Counted from the first letter of the stretch, positions 1 through 7,715 are shown. The stretch: 22,673 nt of DNA from DAOTVD01 sp034437075 (GCA_034437075.1 DAOTVD010000069.1:1-22673); one strand, 5' to 3'. A program made the numbers and translations. The notes: generated from the letters alone by a model not told the origin.

Positions 1-181
1 TATGCTCAAGATCAGCTTAGGTTTTGTTCAGCCCCAGGTTAAGTTTATATGAGCCGCGCGTTGGATGAGCGCCAGATGATGAGGATGTAATCATTTGATG
101 ACAAAGCCACCCTATCCGATTGGTTTGATGGACATGTTCCCCCCTCCGCCGTATCTTATATAAAATATTGCACCGATTCCC

Positions 182-187
182 AGGAGG
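182..187 (+). promoter_or_regulatory. Strong ribosome binding site of the S41 protease
   Basis: AGGAGG lies six bases upstream of the ATG at 194 and decides that start over internal Met codons. An AT-rich run at 155-168 (TATATAAAAT) just before it could hold a -10 box, but I see no matching -35. The first 193 bases otherwise show no gene I can support. Confidence 0.75.
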
Positions 188-193
188 TACCCT

Positions 194-2119
194 ATGCACC
201 ACGCCTACCGCTTCGGGCTGGTGGCCTTGTTCGTCATTCTGGGGGGGTTGCCCGCCGCCTCGACGGCCCAGCAGGGCAACACTCCCACCGACATCACCAT
301 CAGCGGCAGCTACCACACAACCTATTATGGCTCCTTTGATGATTGGGATATTTTCCCCGTTTTATTGCCCGTCATTAACTTTGACCCCAACCTGCGCTAT
401 ACCGAGCGCTACGACCTGCGCCCCGCTGGCCAGATCGTGGGCCAACTTTCTGGCGACGTGAGCAGCGGCGATTACCAGATCGCCCTCCCCACCGACCCGG
501 CTCAGTCGTTGGCGTATGACACCGACGGCGACCCCAGCACCCCATCGAATGTGAAGGTCTTCATCGTGGGCACCGCCAGCGGGATGATCGGGCGCGATCA
601 TGTCGGCCCGTACGACTTCCTCTATACGCGCAGCTATCGCTTTAACGCCAACACGCGCATTTGGTCGGGCGAATTGCTCATCTGGACGGATCAACCCCGC
701 GCCGAACTGCCCATCCTGAATGGGCCGGACAACGTGTATTACACCGCTGATGACCGTTGGGTGACGGTGTACCAGGGCTGGAATCTGCTGACCGTGACGC
801 CCGGCGACGGCAACAATACCGAAACACTAGCGGTAGCCCCCCTGGGCGATACAGTCATCAACCTGACCGAACCGGCCCAATTAGAAGATGTCGATTTGCG
901 GCACCTGGCCTACGACGAAGCCTTCTTGACCCTGTTGGACGAACTCGAACGCACATACGTCTTCACGGACTACCGCGCGGTGGATTGGGACGCCCTGCGC
1001 GCCCAATACGCGGGCAAAGCGGCCCAGGTTATCGACCCCAGCGGATTCCAAAACCTGTTGCAAGATGCACTGTTCAGCTTTCGGGATGGGCATCTCTCGA
1101 TTGCGGGGCCGGGCTTGCCGCCCGCTATGTTCGGGCGTCTGGGGATGGACGTTTATCCGGTAGGTAATGAACTGATGGTGCTCGATGTCATGAGCACGAG
1201 CCCGGTCGCGCGCGGCAGCGGCATCTCGCCGGGGACGGTCATCACGCACGTCAACGGCCAGGCGGCACTGGCGTATTTTGACAACGTGCCGCGCGTCATC
1301 TATAGCGGCGGGCATATCTCGCAGGATCAATGGTTCCGGGGGCGCTTGGCCTTCCGAGGCGAGCCCGGCACCGCGTTCGACATTAGCTATCGCCTGCCGG
1401 ACGGCCAAACGAACCAAACCACCCTATTTACCGACTCAGTGCGTTATGTAGAAGACGAACCGGACCTCCCGCGCCCTCGGGGCGTGGTCTATCATGATGT
1501 CTTGCCCTCGGGCATCGGTCATATCGGCGTGCGGTCGTTTACCTCCGCACGGGTCGATGATCTGTGGGACGACGCCATGCAAACCATGCTGGCCGAGGAC
1601 GTGCCCGGCATCATCATCGACCTACGGCAGAATGGCGGCGGTTTTAGCGGCCTCACCAATTACATTCTGGGCGATTTCATCGACGAGGATGTCTACGTCG
1701 GCCAAGAGATTTCATCATTAGATGAAGATGGCGATGGCCAGACGGATGAACAACCCGAATATTACCTGGCCCGCGCGCAGCGCTTCGACCCCGCGCGGGT
1801 GGTGGTGTTGGTGAGCCCCAACTGCCTGAGCGCGTGTGAATTCGCGGCTTATGGCTTCCAATGGTTGGGCGCGACTGTGATGGGCCATTTGCCCAGCGGC
1901 GGCGCAGGTGGCGGTGTGGGCGCGACCTATTTGCTGCCAGGCGACACGCGCGTGTATGGCATGGCCGTCGTCCGCCGCGAAGACCCGCAAGGCAATGTCA
2001 TCATCGAGGGCTCGGGCGTGCCCTTAGATGTACGCATCCCGCTCACCGCAGAGGGCTTGGCCAGTGGCGAGGATATACTTTTGCAAGCCGCCCAGGCATT
2101 TTTGTTGGCCCTGGACTAA
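194..2119 (+). CDS. Secreted S41-family (tricorn/CTP-like) serine protease
   Basis: 641 residues. The start is fixed by a near-perfect ribosome binding site (AGGAGG at 182-187, six bases before ATG). Residues 1-25 are a signal peptide with a likely cut after Ala-Gln-Ala-type residues near STAQQ, so the protein is exported. Residues about 30-230 form a beta-rich N-terminal region that I cannot name. The protease part follows: a helical region with the FRDGH motif (H300), a PDZ-like segment (about 330-365, ending THVNG), then the S41 core with NGGG (about 480) and the SACE motif, putting the nucleophile at S546. The Lys general base of CtpA/CtpB is not seen after the Ser; the His in a DGH motif suggests the tricorn-core or IRBP-like branch, which uses Ser/His. 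Substrate unknown. It stands alone, followed by a 347-base gap. The family call is firm; the subtype is inference. Confidence 0.88.
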   Translation: MHHAYRFGLVALFVILGGLPAASTAQQGNTPTDITISGSYHTTYYGSFDDWDIFPVLLPVINFDPNLRYTERYDLRPAGQIVGQLSGDVSSGDYQIALPTDPAQSLAYDTDGDPSTPSNVKVFIVGTASGMIGRDHVGPYDFLYTRSYRFNANTRIWSGELLIWTDQPRAELPILNGPDNVYYTADDRWVTVYQGWNLLTVTPGDGNNTETLAVAPLGDTVINLTEPAQLEDVDLRHLAYDEAFLTLLDELERTYVFTDYRAVDWDALRAQYAGKAAQVIDPSGFQNLLQDALFSFRDGHLSIAGPGLPPAMFGRLGMDVYPVGNELMVLDVMSTSPVARGSGISPGTVITHVNGQAALAYFDNVPRVIYSGGHISQDQWFRGRLAFRGEPGTAFDISYRLPDGQTNQTTLFTDSVRYVEDEPDLPRPRGVVYHDVLPSGIGHIGVRSFTSARVDDLWDDAMQTMLAEDVPGIIIDLRQNGGGFSGLTNYILGDFIDEDVYVGQEISSLDEDGDGQTDEQPEYYLARAQRFDPARVVVLVSPNCLSACEFAAYGFQWLGATVMGHLPSGGAGGGVGATYLLPGDTRVYGMAVVRREDPQGNVIIEGSGVPLDVRIPLTAEGLASGEDILLQAAQAFLLALD

Positions 2120-2129
2120 ACCTATAAGT

Positions 2130-2145
2130 TGGGCCTTGTGGCCCA
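2130..2145 (+). terminator. Small hairpin after the S41 protease gene
   Basis: TGGGCC, loop TTGT, GGCCCA: a perfect six-base-pair stem eleven bases after the stop codon. No T-run follows, so it is at best a weak intrinsic terminator or an mRNA end-stabilising hairpin. Confidence 0.35.
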
Positions 2146-2179
2146 TGTCAGCCTATTGGGAATCTCGTAAAGTAGGCAT

Positions 2180-2387
2180 ATGTGAGGTACGAACGTAATC
2201 ATGCTACCTTTTAACGATGGACGTACATACAGCAGATAACCCTAGCCCGGTTCTCGTCCTCACATCCCTCAACTCGGAGCAGTGAGCAGGCACCATCCCC
2301 CAACTGGGTGCCTGTTCTACTGGAAACTCAGATAACTGATCCGAAACGGCAAGGGTCGCTCCCCCCAAGGCGGCCCTTTTCCGTTTC
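2180..2387 (+). ncRNA. Candidate structured RNA (three inverted repeats) in a 347-base gap
   Basis: The gap 2120-2466 holds three clear inverted repeats. First, ATGTGAGG at 2180-2187 pairs perfectly with CCTCACAT at 2258-2265. Second, CAGGCACC at 2287-2294 pairs with GGTGCCTG at 2307-2314, extendable to 2284-2317 with a G-T pair. Third, GAAACGG (2343-2349) pairs with CCGTTTC (2381-2387), with an inner AAGGGTCGC/GCGGCCCTT stem that has one G-T pair. The last hairpin is long and stable, but its T-run lies inside the stem. I checked by eye for SRP RNA, tmRNA, RNase P and 6S consensus segments and did not recognise any. It could be an unannotated small RNA or simply stacked terminators and regulatory hairpins. 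Strand is assumed from the flanking genes. Confidence 0.3.
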
Positions 2388-2400
2388 AGCAGCCCCTACA

Positions 2401-2428
2401 TTGTGTATCACCATAGAGCCTGTATAAT
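2401..2428 (+). promoter_or_regulatory. Sigma70-type promoter for the 86-residue gene
   Basis: A perfect TATAAT (2423-2428) with TTGTGT as a weak -35 (2401-2406), spacing 16. Transcription would start near 2435, giving a leader of about 30 bases before the ATG at 2467. Confidence 0.55.
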
Positions 2429-2466
2429 GGCCGGGTAGTTAGCTTACTAACGAAGCGAGAGCTTGT

Positions 2467-2727
2467 ATGCTAGAGGAACGTTTCAGACGTTGGCTGAACG
2501 CGGCTTGGGCCTCCCTGCACCGTGCCGATACATGGTGGGCTATCGGCGAATACTATCTGGATTGGCGCGCGCTGGACATCCCTTGTGGGGCTGCCCCCGG
2601 CGATTATATGCTGGTGCTGGGGGTTTTCCGCCCCGAGCCCTTGCGCGAACTCGCCATTGTGCGCGGCGACGACGCCGCCATCACGGGCTATCGCGCCTTT
2701 TTAACTACCCTTACTGTGCCAGAATAG
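2467..2727 (+). CDS. Small conserved-looking protein of unknown function
   Basis: 86 residues, not recognised. The frame is supported by GC-rich third positions like those of neighbouring genes and by a perfect TATAAT box 39 bases before the start; GAGAG at about 2456-2460 could serve as ribosome binding site. A longer overlapping frame (2463-2792) has poorer codon use and is rejected. The protein is rich in Trp and aromatics in its first half (RRWLNAAWASLHRADTWW), then has a PGDYMLVLGVFRPEPLRELAIVRGDD stretch that looks like beta strands. No signal peptide, membrane segment or Cys pair. It probably is a cytoplasmic single-domain protein; function unknown. Confidence 0.6.
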   Translation: MLEERFRRWLNAAWASLHRADTWWAIGEYYLDWRALDIPCGAAPGDYMLVLGVFRPEPLRELAIVRGDDAAITGYRAFLTTLTVPE

Positions 2728-2818
2728 GGCCAATCATCAGGCAGAAATGGGTCAGCCGTGCGTATCGCGCCAACCAGAATATTGTAAAATAGACTTAGGA
2801 TGAGAGTCCATTAACCAT

Positions 2819-2849
2819 TTGCAGGGCTCGCCTGCAAGCAGGTTACAAT
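2819..2849 (+). promoter_or_regulatory. Possible promoter with an inverted repeat between its boxes
   Basis: TTGCAG (2819-2824) and TACAAT (2844-2849) are separated by 19 bases, a little long. TTGCAGG (2819-2825) is the left arm of a perfect 7-base inverted repeat with CCTGCAA (2831-2837), so a dyad occupies the -35 box and spacer. It would drive the membrane protein gene at 2883 and could be an operator; no regulator is evident nearby. Confidence 0.4.
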
Positions 2850-2882
2850 CTTTATAGGACGCACAAGCGAAATACTGGTGAA

Positions 2883-3641
2883 ATGTTCTCAGCACGCGAT
2901 ATGCCATTTAGCAAGCTCAGACGATACCAATTGGAAGTCAAATATAGTTTTCTGGCGACGCTCTCGATTGGCGTGCTCGTCTTTCTATTCTCGCAGCAAG
3001 TGCTCGACACTCTGATGATTGACATCATGCGCAATCTGATGTATTTGGTGCAGCTTGGCTTGGTGGGGATGTTCCTGATTGCCTTTGTCGGCAGCGCGAC
3101 AATCATCGTGCAGTTGCCGTATAATTTACCCCTATTCGCCATCGCTATCCAACTTTACTCACTAGAAAATCTGATCGTGGTGGGCACGATTGTCGGCTTG
3201 GGGGCTGGCTTGGGGCAGAGCTTCGGCTATTTCATCCTGTATAACGTCAGCCATCGTGTGCGTACCTTGCCCAACAGCGCCCTGGTGCGCTGGACATCGC
3301 GCGTCATTCAAAGCCGCCCGCGCTTCATCCCATGGCTTATTTTTCTGTTCGGCATTACGCCCTCCCAAGACAATGTCATTACCGTACCCTTAGCCGTCAG
3401 CCGCTATCCTATCTGGAAATTCGCCGTGCCAATGGTCGCCAGCCGCATGCTTCACAATATTGGGCTGTGCGTGCTGCTCTATTATGTGGCCGATTATATG
3501 GAAATTGGCGAGGGAGGGTCGGATACCGTCAGCGTACTGATTAGCCTGAGCCTGGCGTTGATCTTCGTGTGGGTCATCGTCTACCAGATCGAGAAAGCAC
3601 GCCAGGCCCAACGCCGCGTAGAAACGGCACCGCCCGCCTGA
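2883..3641 (+). CDS. DedA/VTT-like multi-pass membrane protein
   Basis: 252 residues with hydrophobic segments at about 22-40, 54-72, 78-94, 97-121, 148-170, 178-204 and 214-236, so an inner-membrane protein. The pattern LPYNLPLFAIA, then LGAGLGQSFGYFILYNVSHRV, then FLFGITPSQDNVITVPLAVSRYPIWKF resembles the VTT (SNARE-associated, DedA/TVP38) fold: a proline-rich half-membrane loop, a G-rich G-x-x-x-G-Y helix, and a second proline loop before a conserved Arg/Tyr. Family members are linked to lipid scrambling, membrane homeostasis or small-molecule export; substrate here is unknown. The start at 2883 has only GGTGAA nearby; Met7 (2901) is an alternative. It lies alone between two gaps. Confidence 0.65.
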   Translation: MFSARDMPFSKLRRYQLEVKYSFLATLSIGVLVFLFSQQVLDTLMIDIMRNLMYLVQLGLVGMFLIAFVGSATIIVQLPYNLPLFAIAIQLYSLENLIVVGTIVGLGAGLGQSFGYFILYNVSHRVRTLPNSALVRWTSRVIQSRPRFIPWLIFLFGITPSQDNVITVPLAVSRYPIWKFAVPMVASRMLHNIGLCVLLYYVADYMEIGEGGSDTVSVLISLSLALIFVWVIVYQIEKARQAQRRVETAPPA

Positions 3642-3688
3642 GTGCGCCCAGCCCCGACTGTCGGGTGCATTGCAAGCGTGGCATTTAT

Positions 3689-3717
3689 GGCTGTTCCAGA
3701 AAATAATGCCCCCTCCC
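3689..3717. repeat. Dispersed repeat, copy 1 (GGCTGTTCCAGAAAA type)
   Basis: Begins GGCTGTTCCAGAAAA and continues TAATGCCCCCTCCC. It matches copies at 19910-19940 and 22643-22673 with one deleted A and a few substitutions. It opens the repeat-rich gap 3642-4029. Confidence 0.7.
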
Positions 3718-3725
3718 TAATCCCT

Positions 3726-3739
3726 CAGGGCTGACGCAT
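3726..3739. repeat. 14-base repeat CAGGGCTGACGCAT, copy 1
   Basis: The same 14 bases occur at 9171-9184, also in a gap next to other palindromic repeats. Probably part of a longer, diverged dispersed element. Confidence 0.5.
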
Positions 3740-3786
3740 GAAAAATAGTTGGCTCACGTAACTGCTCAGGCTATGCCAATTCTTCC

Positions 3787-3919
3787 CCCTCACCCCCCTA
3801 ATCCCCCTCTCCCAAACGCCGGTTTGCGGCTGGTAGAGGGGGAAAACGACCCGAAACCGACACTTTTTGCCCCTCTCCCAGGGCTGAAAGCCCGTTTGGG
3901 AGAGGGGTTGAGGTGAGGG
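3787..3919. repeat. MITE-like or REP-like palindromic element
   Basis: A 133-base element bounded by the inverted repeat CCCTCACC (3787-3794) and GGTGAGGG (3912-3919). It contains two further hairpins: CCCCCTCT/AGAGGGGG in its left half, and CCCCTCTCCCA paired with TGGGAGAGGGG in its right half around a GGGCTGAAAGCCC core. There is no coding potential beyond shadow frames. The C-rich/G-rich nested layout resembles non-autonomous repeats common between genes in several phyla; origin of movement is inferred. The rest of gap 3642-4029 after 3920 is AT-rich leader of the acyl-CoA dehydrogenase gene, with an AATCA/TGATT dyad at 3983-3997. Confidence 0.65.
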
Positions 3920-4029
3920 CTGAGTCGTTACCGCAAGATTTGGTTTCTGGCGCATTTGCCGCTAAAATATGCGCACGGCAATAATCAAATAATGATTCAA
4001 TAAATACATGATCTGTGTGGAGTGAACCC

Positions 4030-5223
4030 ATGACAAGCATGCTCGAAAACCAACAATTAACCGGCTTTGATTTTCTCAAACTGGATGAAAAACTGACGGA
4101 TAAGCAACGTGCTACCCGCGACCGGGTGCGCAACTTCGTGGAAACAGTCGTAAAGCCCAAGATCAACCCCTATTGGGAAAAGGCGGAATTCCCGTGGGAA
4201 ATCGCCAAAGAAATCCCGAAGCTGGGCATTCTGGGCGGGCCCTTGACCGAGCACGGCGCAGCGGGCCTGGATATGGTCGAAGTCGGCCTGGTGGCCTACG
4301 AAATGGCGCGCGGCGATGGCTCCATCGGCACGTTTTACGGCGTGCATAGCGGCCTGGGTATGGCCAGCATCGGCCTGCTGGGCGACGACGAGCAAAAAGC
4401 GCGCTGGTTGCCCGCCATGGCCAAAATGGAAAAAATCGGCGCGTTCGGCCTGACTGAACCGCTCCAAGGCTCCGATGCCGTGGGCATCCGCACGACGGCC
4501 AAAAAAGACGGCAGCTACTATATTCTGAACGGCGCCAAGCGTTGGATCGGCAATGCCAGCATCGCGGATGTGCTCATCATCTGGGCGCGGGACGAAGAAG
4601 GTTATCTGGGCGGCTTCGTCATCGAACATCCCAACGAGACTGAGGGCGTAACTATCGAAGATATTCAGGGCAAGGTCGGCAAGCGCGCGGTCTTGAATGC
4701 GGACATCACCCTAGAGGATGTGCGCGTGCCAGTGGAAAATCGCCTGGCCAATGTCCGCAGCTTTCGCGATACGTCCATGGTGCTGGGCTTCGGGCGCTAT
4801 GGCGTCGCGTGGGAGGCCGCCGGGGTGGCCTCGGCCATGTACGAATACGCCCTGGCCTATGCGCAGCAGCGCGAACAGTTCGGTAAGCCGATTGCGAGCT
4901 TTCAACTGATCCAACAAAAATTGGTGGAGATGGCCACCGAAGTCAGCCTGATGCAATTGATGTGCTGGCGCCTGGCCGAGCGCATCGTGGTGGGCGATTA
5001 TAGCCCAGGGATGTTCAGCATGGCCAAATACAACAACGCCCGCAAAGCGCGCATGGTGGGCCACCTGGCCCGCGAAACGCTGGGCGGGAATGGCTTGGTC
5101 ATCGACAACCACATCGCGCGCTTGATGCTGGATGCCGAAGTGATCTACACCTACGAAGGCACCAACGAGATTAACATGCTCATCACCGGGCGCGAACTGA
5201 CCGGGCACAACGCCATCAGTTAA
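4030..5223 (+). CDS. Acyl-CoA dehydrogenase, glutaryl-CoA dehydrogenase-like subfamily
   Basis: 397 residues from ATG 4030, chosen because GGAG (4019-4022) sits seven bases before it; a GTG at 4015 overlaps this site. A soluble FAD enzyme that oxidises acyl-CoA thioesters to enoyl-CoA and passes electrons to ETF. All three domains are seen: N-terminal helices (to about 120), the beta domain with FGLTEPLQGSDA and RWIGNA, and the C-terminal helices with QREQFGKPIASFQLIQ and ARETLGGNG. The catalytic base is E376 in TYEGTNEI. The sequence most resembles glutaryl-CoA dehydrogenase and plant ACX4-type enzymes, ending LITGRELTG. But where human glutaryl-CoA dehydrogenase has Glu87 and Arg94 (ERVDSGYR), this protein has ARGDGSIG, so the carboxylate-binding pair is absent and a non-glutaryl short or medium acyl-CoA is more likely. 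Single gene with a long AT-rich leader. Confidence 0.9.
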   Translation: MTSMLENQQLTGFDFLKLDEKLTDKQRATRDRVRNFVETVVKPKINPYWEKAEFPWEIAKEIPKLGILGGPLTEHGAAGLDMVEVGLVAYEMARGDGSIGTFYGVHSGLGMASIGLLGDDEQKARWLPAMAKMEKIGAFGLTEPLQGSDAVGIRTTAKKDGSYYILNGAKRWIGNASIADVLIIWARDEEGYLGGFVIEHPNETEGVTIEDIQGKVGKRAVLNADITLEDVRVPVENRLANVRSFRDTSMVLGFGRYGVAWEAAGVASAMYEYALAYAQQREQFGKPIASFQLIQQKLVEMATEVSLMQLMCWRLAERIVVGDYSPGMFSMAKYNNARKARMVGHLARETLGGNGLVIDNHIARLMLDAEVIYTYEGTNEINMLITGRELTGHNAIS

Positions 5224-5237
5224 CCCGCCTGCCTCAG

Positions 5238-5278
5238 CGCCTCGCCCTTTAGCACATATGCTGTTGGGGGGCGAGGCG
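5238..5278 (+). terminator. Strong hairpin after the acyl-CoA dehydrogenase gene
   Basis: CGCCTCGCC (5238-5246) pairs perfectly with GGCGAGGCG (5270-5278), and the loop contains a second small stem, AGCA/TGCT. It starts 15 bases after the stop. There is no T-run, so it may end transcription poorly and mainly protect the mRNA 3' end. Confidence 0.45.
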
Positions 5279-5363
5279 GGCCTCGCTCGGGCCTAAATTC
5301 TGGGCTGCCCCTGCCCCGAGGCACCCTAGCGCCCAATTGCGCACCTGTTCTATCATACAGCAT

Positions 5364-6446
5364 ATGACCCGACAAATTTTGCACCTGGATTTGGATGCCT
5401 TCTTCTGTGCTGTGGAGGAAATCAACCAGCCGGACTTGCGCGGCGTGCCCTTCGCGGTGGGCGGCAGCCCAGACGCGCGCGGTGTGGTCGCCTCGTGTTC
5501 GTATCCCGCGCGCCAGTTCGGCGTGCGCTCTGCCATGCCCATGACCCAAGCGCGCCGCCTGTGCCCAGAGTTGCGCATCATTCGCTGGAGCAAGGGCGAG
5601 TACAGCGCCTATTCTGCGCGCGTGATGGCCATTTTGCACGAGATCACGCCGCAGGTGGAGCAACTCTCGATTGACGAAGCCTTTTTAGACGTTACGGGCG
5701 AAGATGGCGAAGCGCGCGCCAGGGCCTTACAAGCGCGCATCCGCGCGGAGGTCGGCTTGCCGTGTTCGCTGGGCGTGGCCACGAATAAACTGGTGGCCAA
5801 AATCGCCAACAATATCGGCAAAGCAGCGGTCAAAACGGGGGATTACCCTAACGCGATTACGGTTGTGCCGCCCGGCCAGGAAGCCGCGTTTCTGGCGCCC
5901 TTGCCCACGCGGGAACTGTGGGGCGTAGGGCCAAAAACCGCCGAAAAACTCGCCGCGCTGGGCCTGGATACCATCGGGGACATCGCCACCCATTCGCCAG
6001 ACGACCTGGCCGCCCGCTTCGGCAAACATGGCGCCGACCTGGCCCGCCGGGCACGCGGGGAGGACAATCGCCCTATCGTGACAACCCGCGAGCGCAAGAG
6101 TATCAGCCGTGAGACGACCTACCCGCGCGACGTGAACGACCCCGCCACGCTCGAAGCCACCTTGCACGAGCTAACCGCCTCGGTGGGCGAGCGCCTACGC
6201 GCCAAGGGCCTGACCGGCACCACGGTTAAGATCAAGTTGCGCTGGTCGGATTTCACGACCTTCACGCGCCAGACGACCCTGCCCCAACCCACCGACCGCG
6301 ACGCGGACATCCTGCGCGCGGCGCTGCGTCTGCTGCATGACCATCGCCCGCCGGGGCGCTATGTGCGGCTGATCGGCGTAGGAATCAGCAACCTGGCGCC
6401 GCCTAGCGACGAGCCACACCAATTAGGTTTGTGGGATGCGGGGTAA
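5364..6446 (+). CDS. dinB: DNA polymerase IV (Y-family translesion polymerase)
   Basis: 360 residues, full length for DinB. It copies past damaged template bases in the cytoplasm and is low-fidelity. Palm motifs: HLDLDAFF with D9 and D11, and SIDEAFLD with D104 and E105, matching E. coli D8, D103 and E104. The ASCSYPARQFGVRSAMP finger motif, the helix-hairpin-helix ELWGVGPKTAEKL and a little-finger domain (SISRETTYPRDV onward) follow. The C-terminus HQLGLWD fits a sliding-clamp binding peptide. ATG 5364 aligns with the family start; a TTG at 5337 would add nine odd residues. There is no Shine-Dalgarno; TATCAT at 5351-5356 lies seven bases before the ATG, so the mRNA may be leaderless. I see no LexA-like box. 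Confidence 0.95.
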   Translation: MTRQILHLDLDAFFCAVEEINQPDLRGVPFAVGGSPDARGVVASCSYPARQFGVRSAMPMTQARRLCPELRIIRWSKGEYSAYSARVMAILHEITPQVEQLSIDEAFLDVTGEDGEARARALQARIRAEVGLPCSLGVATNKLVAKIANNIGKAAVKTGDYPNAITVVPPGQEAAFLAPLPTRELWGVGPKTAEKLAALGLDTIGDIATHSPDDLAARFGKHGADLARRARGEDNRPIVTTRERKSISRETTYPRDVNDPATLEATLHELTASVGERLRAKGLTGTTVKIKLRWSDFTTFTRQTTLPQPTDRDADILRAALRLLHDHRPPGRYVRLIGVGISNLAPPSDEPHQLGLWDAG

Positions 6447-6496
6447 GCGCGGAATAGTCAGATGCCGATACGCTGCCCAAACATACCGCGCCTCCC

Positions 6497-6526
6497 TTGC
6501 GCTGATCGGATGGCCTAGGCTATAGT
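6497..6526 (+). promoter_or_regulatory. Promoter of the methyltransferase gene
   Basis: TTGCGC (6497-6502), 18 bases, then TATAGT (6521-6526). Transcription would begin near 6533, which rules out the GTG at 6525 as the start codon and supports ATG 6561. Confidence 0.55.
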
Positions 6527-6560
6527 GGCGGCTATTGCGCAGCAACCCAAAGGCAAAACG

Positions 6561-7238
6561 ATGAAAGAATTTAACAAATATGCCATCGAGGGGGCTTATC
6601 ATTGGGAGCAAACCGACCCGCACAGCCCCCGTTTTAACGCGCCCTTGCTGGCGCGGTATCAAGCGGTGGTGGCGCATGTCCCCGCCACTACGCACAGCAT
6701 CTTGGATGCCGGTTGCGGAGATGGCTATTTGCTGCACCTATTGCGCCAGCATACACGCCTGGCGGGCTTCGATTACAATCACCTGGGGGTAACGCTCGCG
6801 GCAGCGCGTTTGCCCGGCTCTCAGTTGAGTGTCGCCTCGATTTACACCATGCCCTATGCAGACAAGAGCTTCGATACCATCGTGCATGCGGATGTCATCG
6901 AGCATCTGGCAGACCCGCAACAAGCCCTGCACGAGATGGCCCGTGTCGCCCAGCAATGCGTCATCATCAGCACCCCCCACGCTAACCCAAACCGGCCTAT
7001 TCCGCCGGAACACGAAACCGAATTCAGCCTGGGGGCGCTGCACGCTTTGCTCAAGCCATACTTTAGCGAGATCAAGATTTACGGGTATTGGCACTCGGCT
7101 TTTATGAAGCTGTGGAAAACTCCGCGCGGCAGGCGCTATCTGGCGGCGCTGGCGCGGCGCGGGATTAACGTTTTTGCGCTAAACGTTCGTAACCCGACGA
7201 CACGCTACGAACAACTGGTGGCCGTGTGCAGGCCCTAA
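6561..7238 (+). CDS. Class I SAM-dependent methyltransferase (Methyltransf_11 type)
   Basis: 225 residues from ATG 6561, preceded by AAAGG (6549-6553) at seven bases. The SAM-binding Rossmann fold is clear: motif I ILDAGCGDGYLL at about 54-65, the acidic end of strand 2 in AGFDYN, motif III-like SFDTIVHADVIEHLADP at about 107-123, and VIISTPH at the fourth strand. The C-terminal part (HETEFSLGALHALLKPYFSEIKIYGYW) matches small-molecule or glycan-related methyltransferases that carry a PEHE.xF stretch. Substrate cannot be told from sequence. It is convergent with the YbaK gene, with only six bases between their stop codons, so no room for a separate terminator. Confidence 0.85.
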   Translation: MKEFNKYAIEGAYHWEQTDPHSPRFNAPLLARYQAVVAHVPATTHSILDAGCGDGYLLHLLRQHTRLAGFDYNHLGVTLAAARLPGSQLSVASIYTMPYADKSFDTIVHADVIEHLADPQQALHEMARVAQQCVIISTPHANPNRPIPPEHETEFSLGALHALLKPYFSEIKIYGYWHSAFMKLWKTPRGRRYLAALARRGINVFALNVRNPTTRYEQLVAVCRP

Positions 7239-7244
7239 AACGCC

Positions 7245-7715
7245 TCAGGCCGCGATGTCGCCCAGCGTCGGATTCAGCAACGCCATTAAATCCGCCGTGG
7301 GCACGCGCAGATTCACGCCACGTTGGCCCGCGCTCAGCATCACATGCTGAAGCCGCGTAGCCGCGCTGTCCAGGTACAAGGGCCAGCCCTTCCCCTGCAA
7401 CAGCAGCGGCGAGATGCCACCCGTTTGCAGGCCCGTCCAGGCTTCGGCCTGGGCATGGGCGGCCATGCTCAGCTTTTTATAGCCCGCCAGTTTGGCCAGC
7501 GCTTTCAGGTTCAGTTGTTTATCCGCCGGGATGAGCGCCAACAGCGGCTTTTTGGCCGCCGTATCCACCACCAGGGTTTTGTACACCATATGATAGGGAA
7601 CGCCGACGGCCTCGGCCAGTTGGGCCGCGTCGTGGATGTTCGCGTCGAAGCGCACGACCTCGTAGGGAATATCCCGGCTGTCGAGCAGGCGCATCGAGTT
7701 GAGTTTAGCAGTCAT
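7245..7715 (-). CDS. ybaK: Cys-tRNA(Pro) deacylase, YbaK/EbsC family
   Basis: 156 residues, the normal length for YbaK. It hydrolyses Cys wrongly attached to tRNA(Pro) by prolyl-tRNA synthetase, a trans-editing step in the cytoplasm. Signature features are VYKTLVV with K46 (the same number as the essential Lys of E. coli YbaK), LALIPADKQLNLKALAKLAGYKKLSMA, and TGLQTGGISP at 94-103 followed by LYLDSAA and SAGQRGVNLRV. Its start overlaps the end of the upstream gene by 11 bases, so it is the last gene of a tightly packed three-gene cluster, probably translated by coupling. Confidence 0.93.
   Translation of the reverse strand: MTAKLNSMRLLDSRDIPYEVVRFDANIHDAAQLAEAVGVPYHMVYKTLVVDTAAKKPLLALIPADKQLNLKALAKLAGYKKLSMAAHAQAEAWTGLQTGGISPLLLQGKGWPLYLDSAATRLQHVMLSAGQRGVNLRVPTADLMALLNPTLGDIAA

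Noticed and set aside
2463..2792. 109-residue frame overlapping the 86-residue gene
   Set aside because: Arg/His-rich shadow composition; the 2467 frame has codon use like neighbours.
3787..3919. CRISPR-like repeats
   Set aside because: The repeats are palindromic arms in one element, without regular spacers or repeated units.
4015..4029. GTG start for the acyl-CoA dehydrogenase
   Set aside because: It would use the bases of the GGAG ribosome site as codons; ATG 4030 is well placed.
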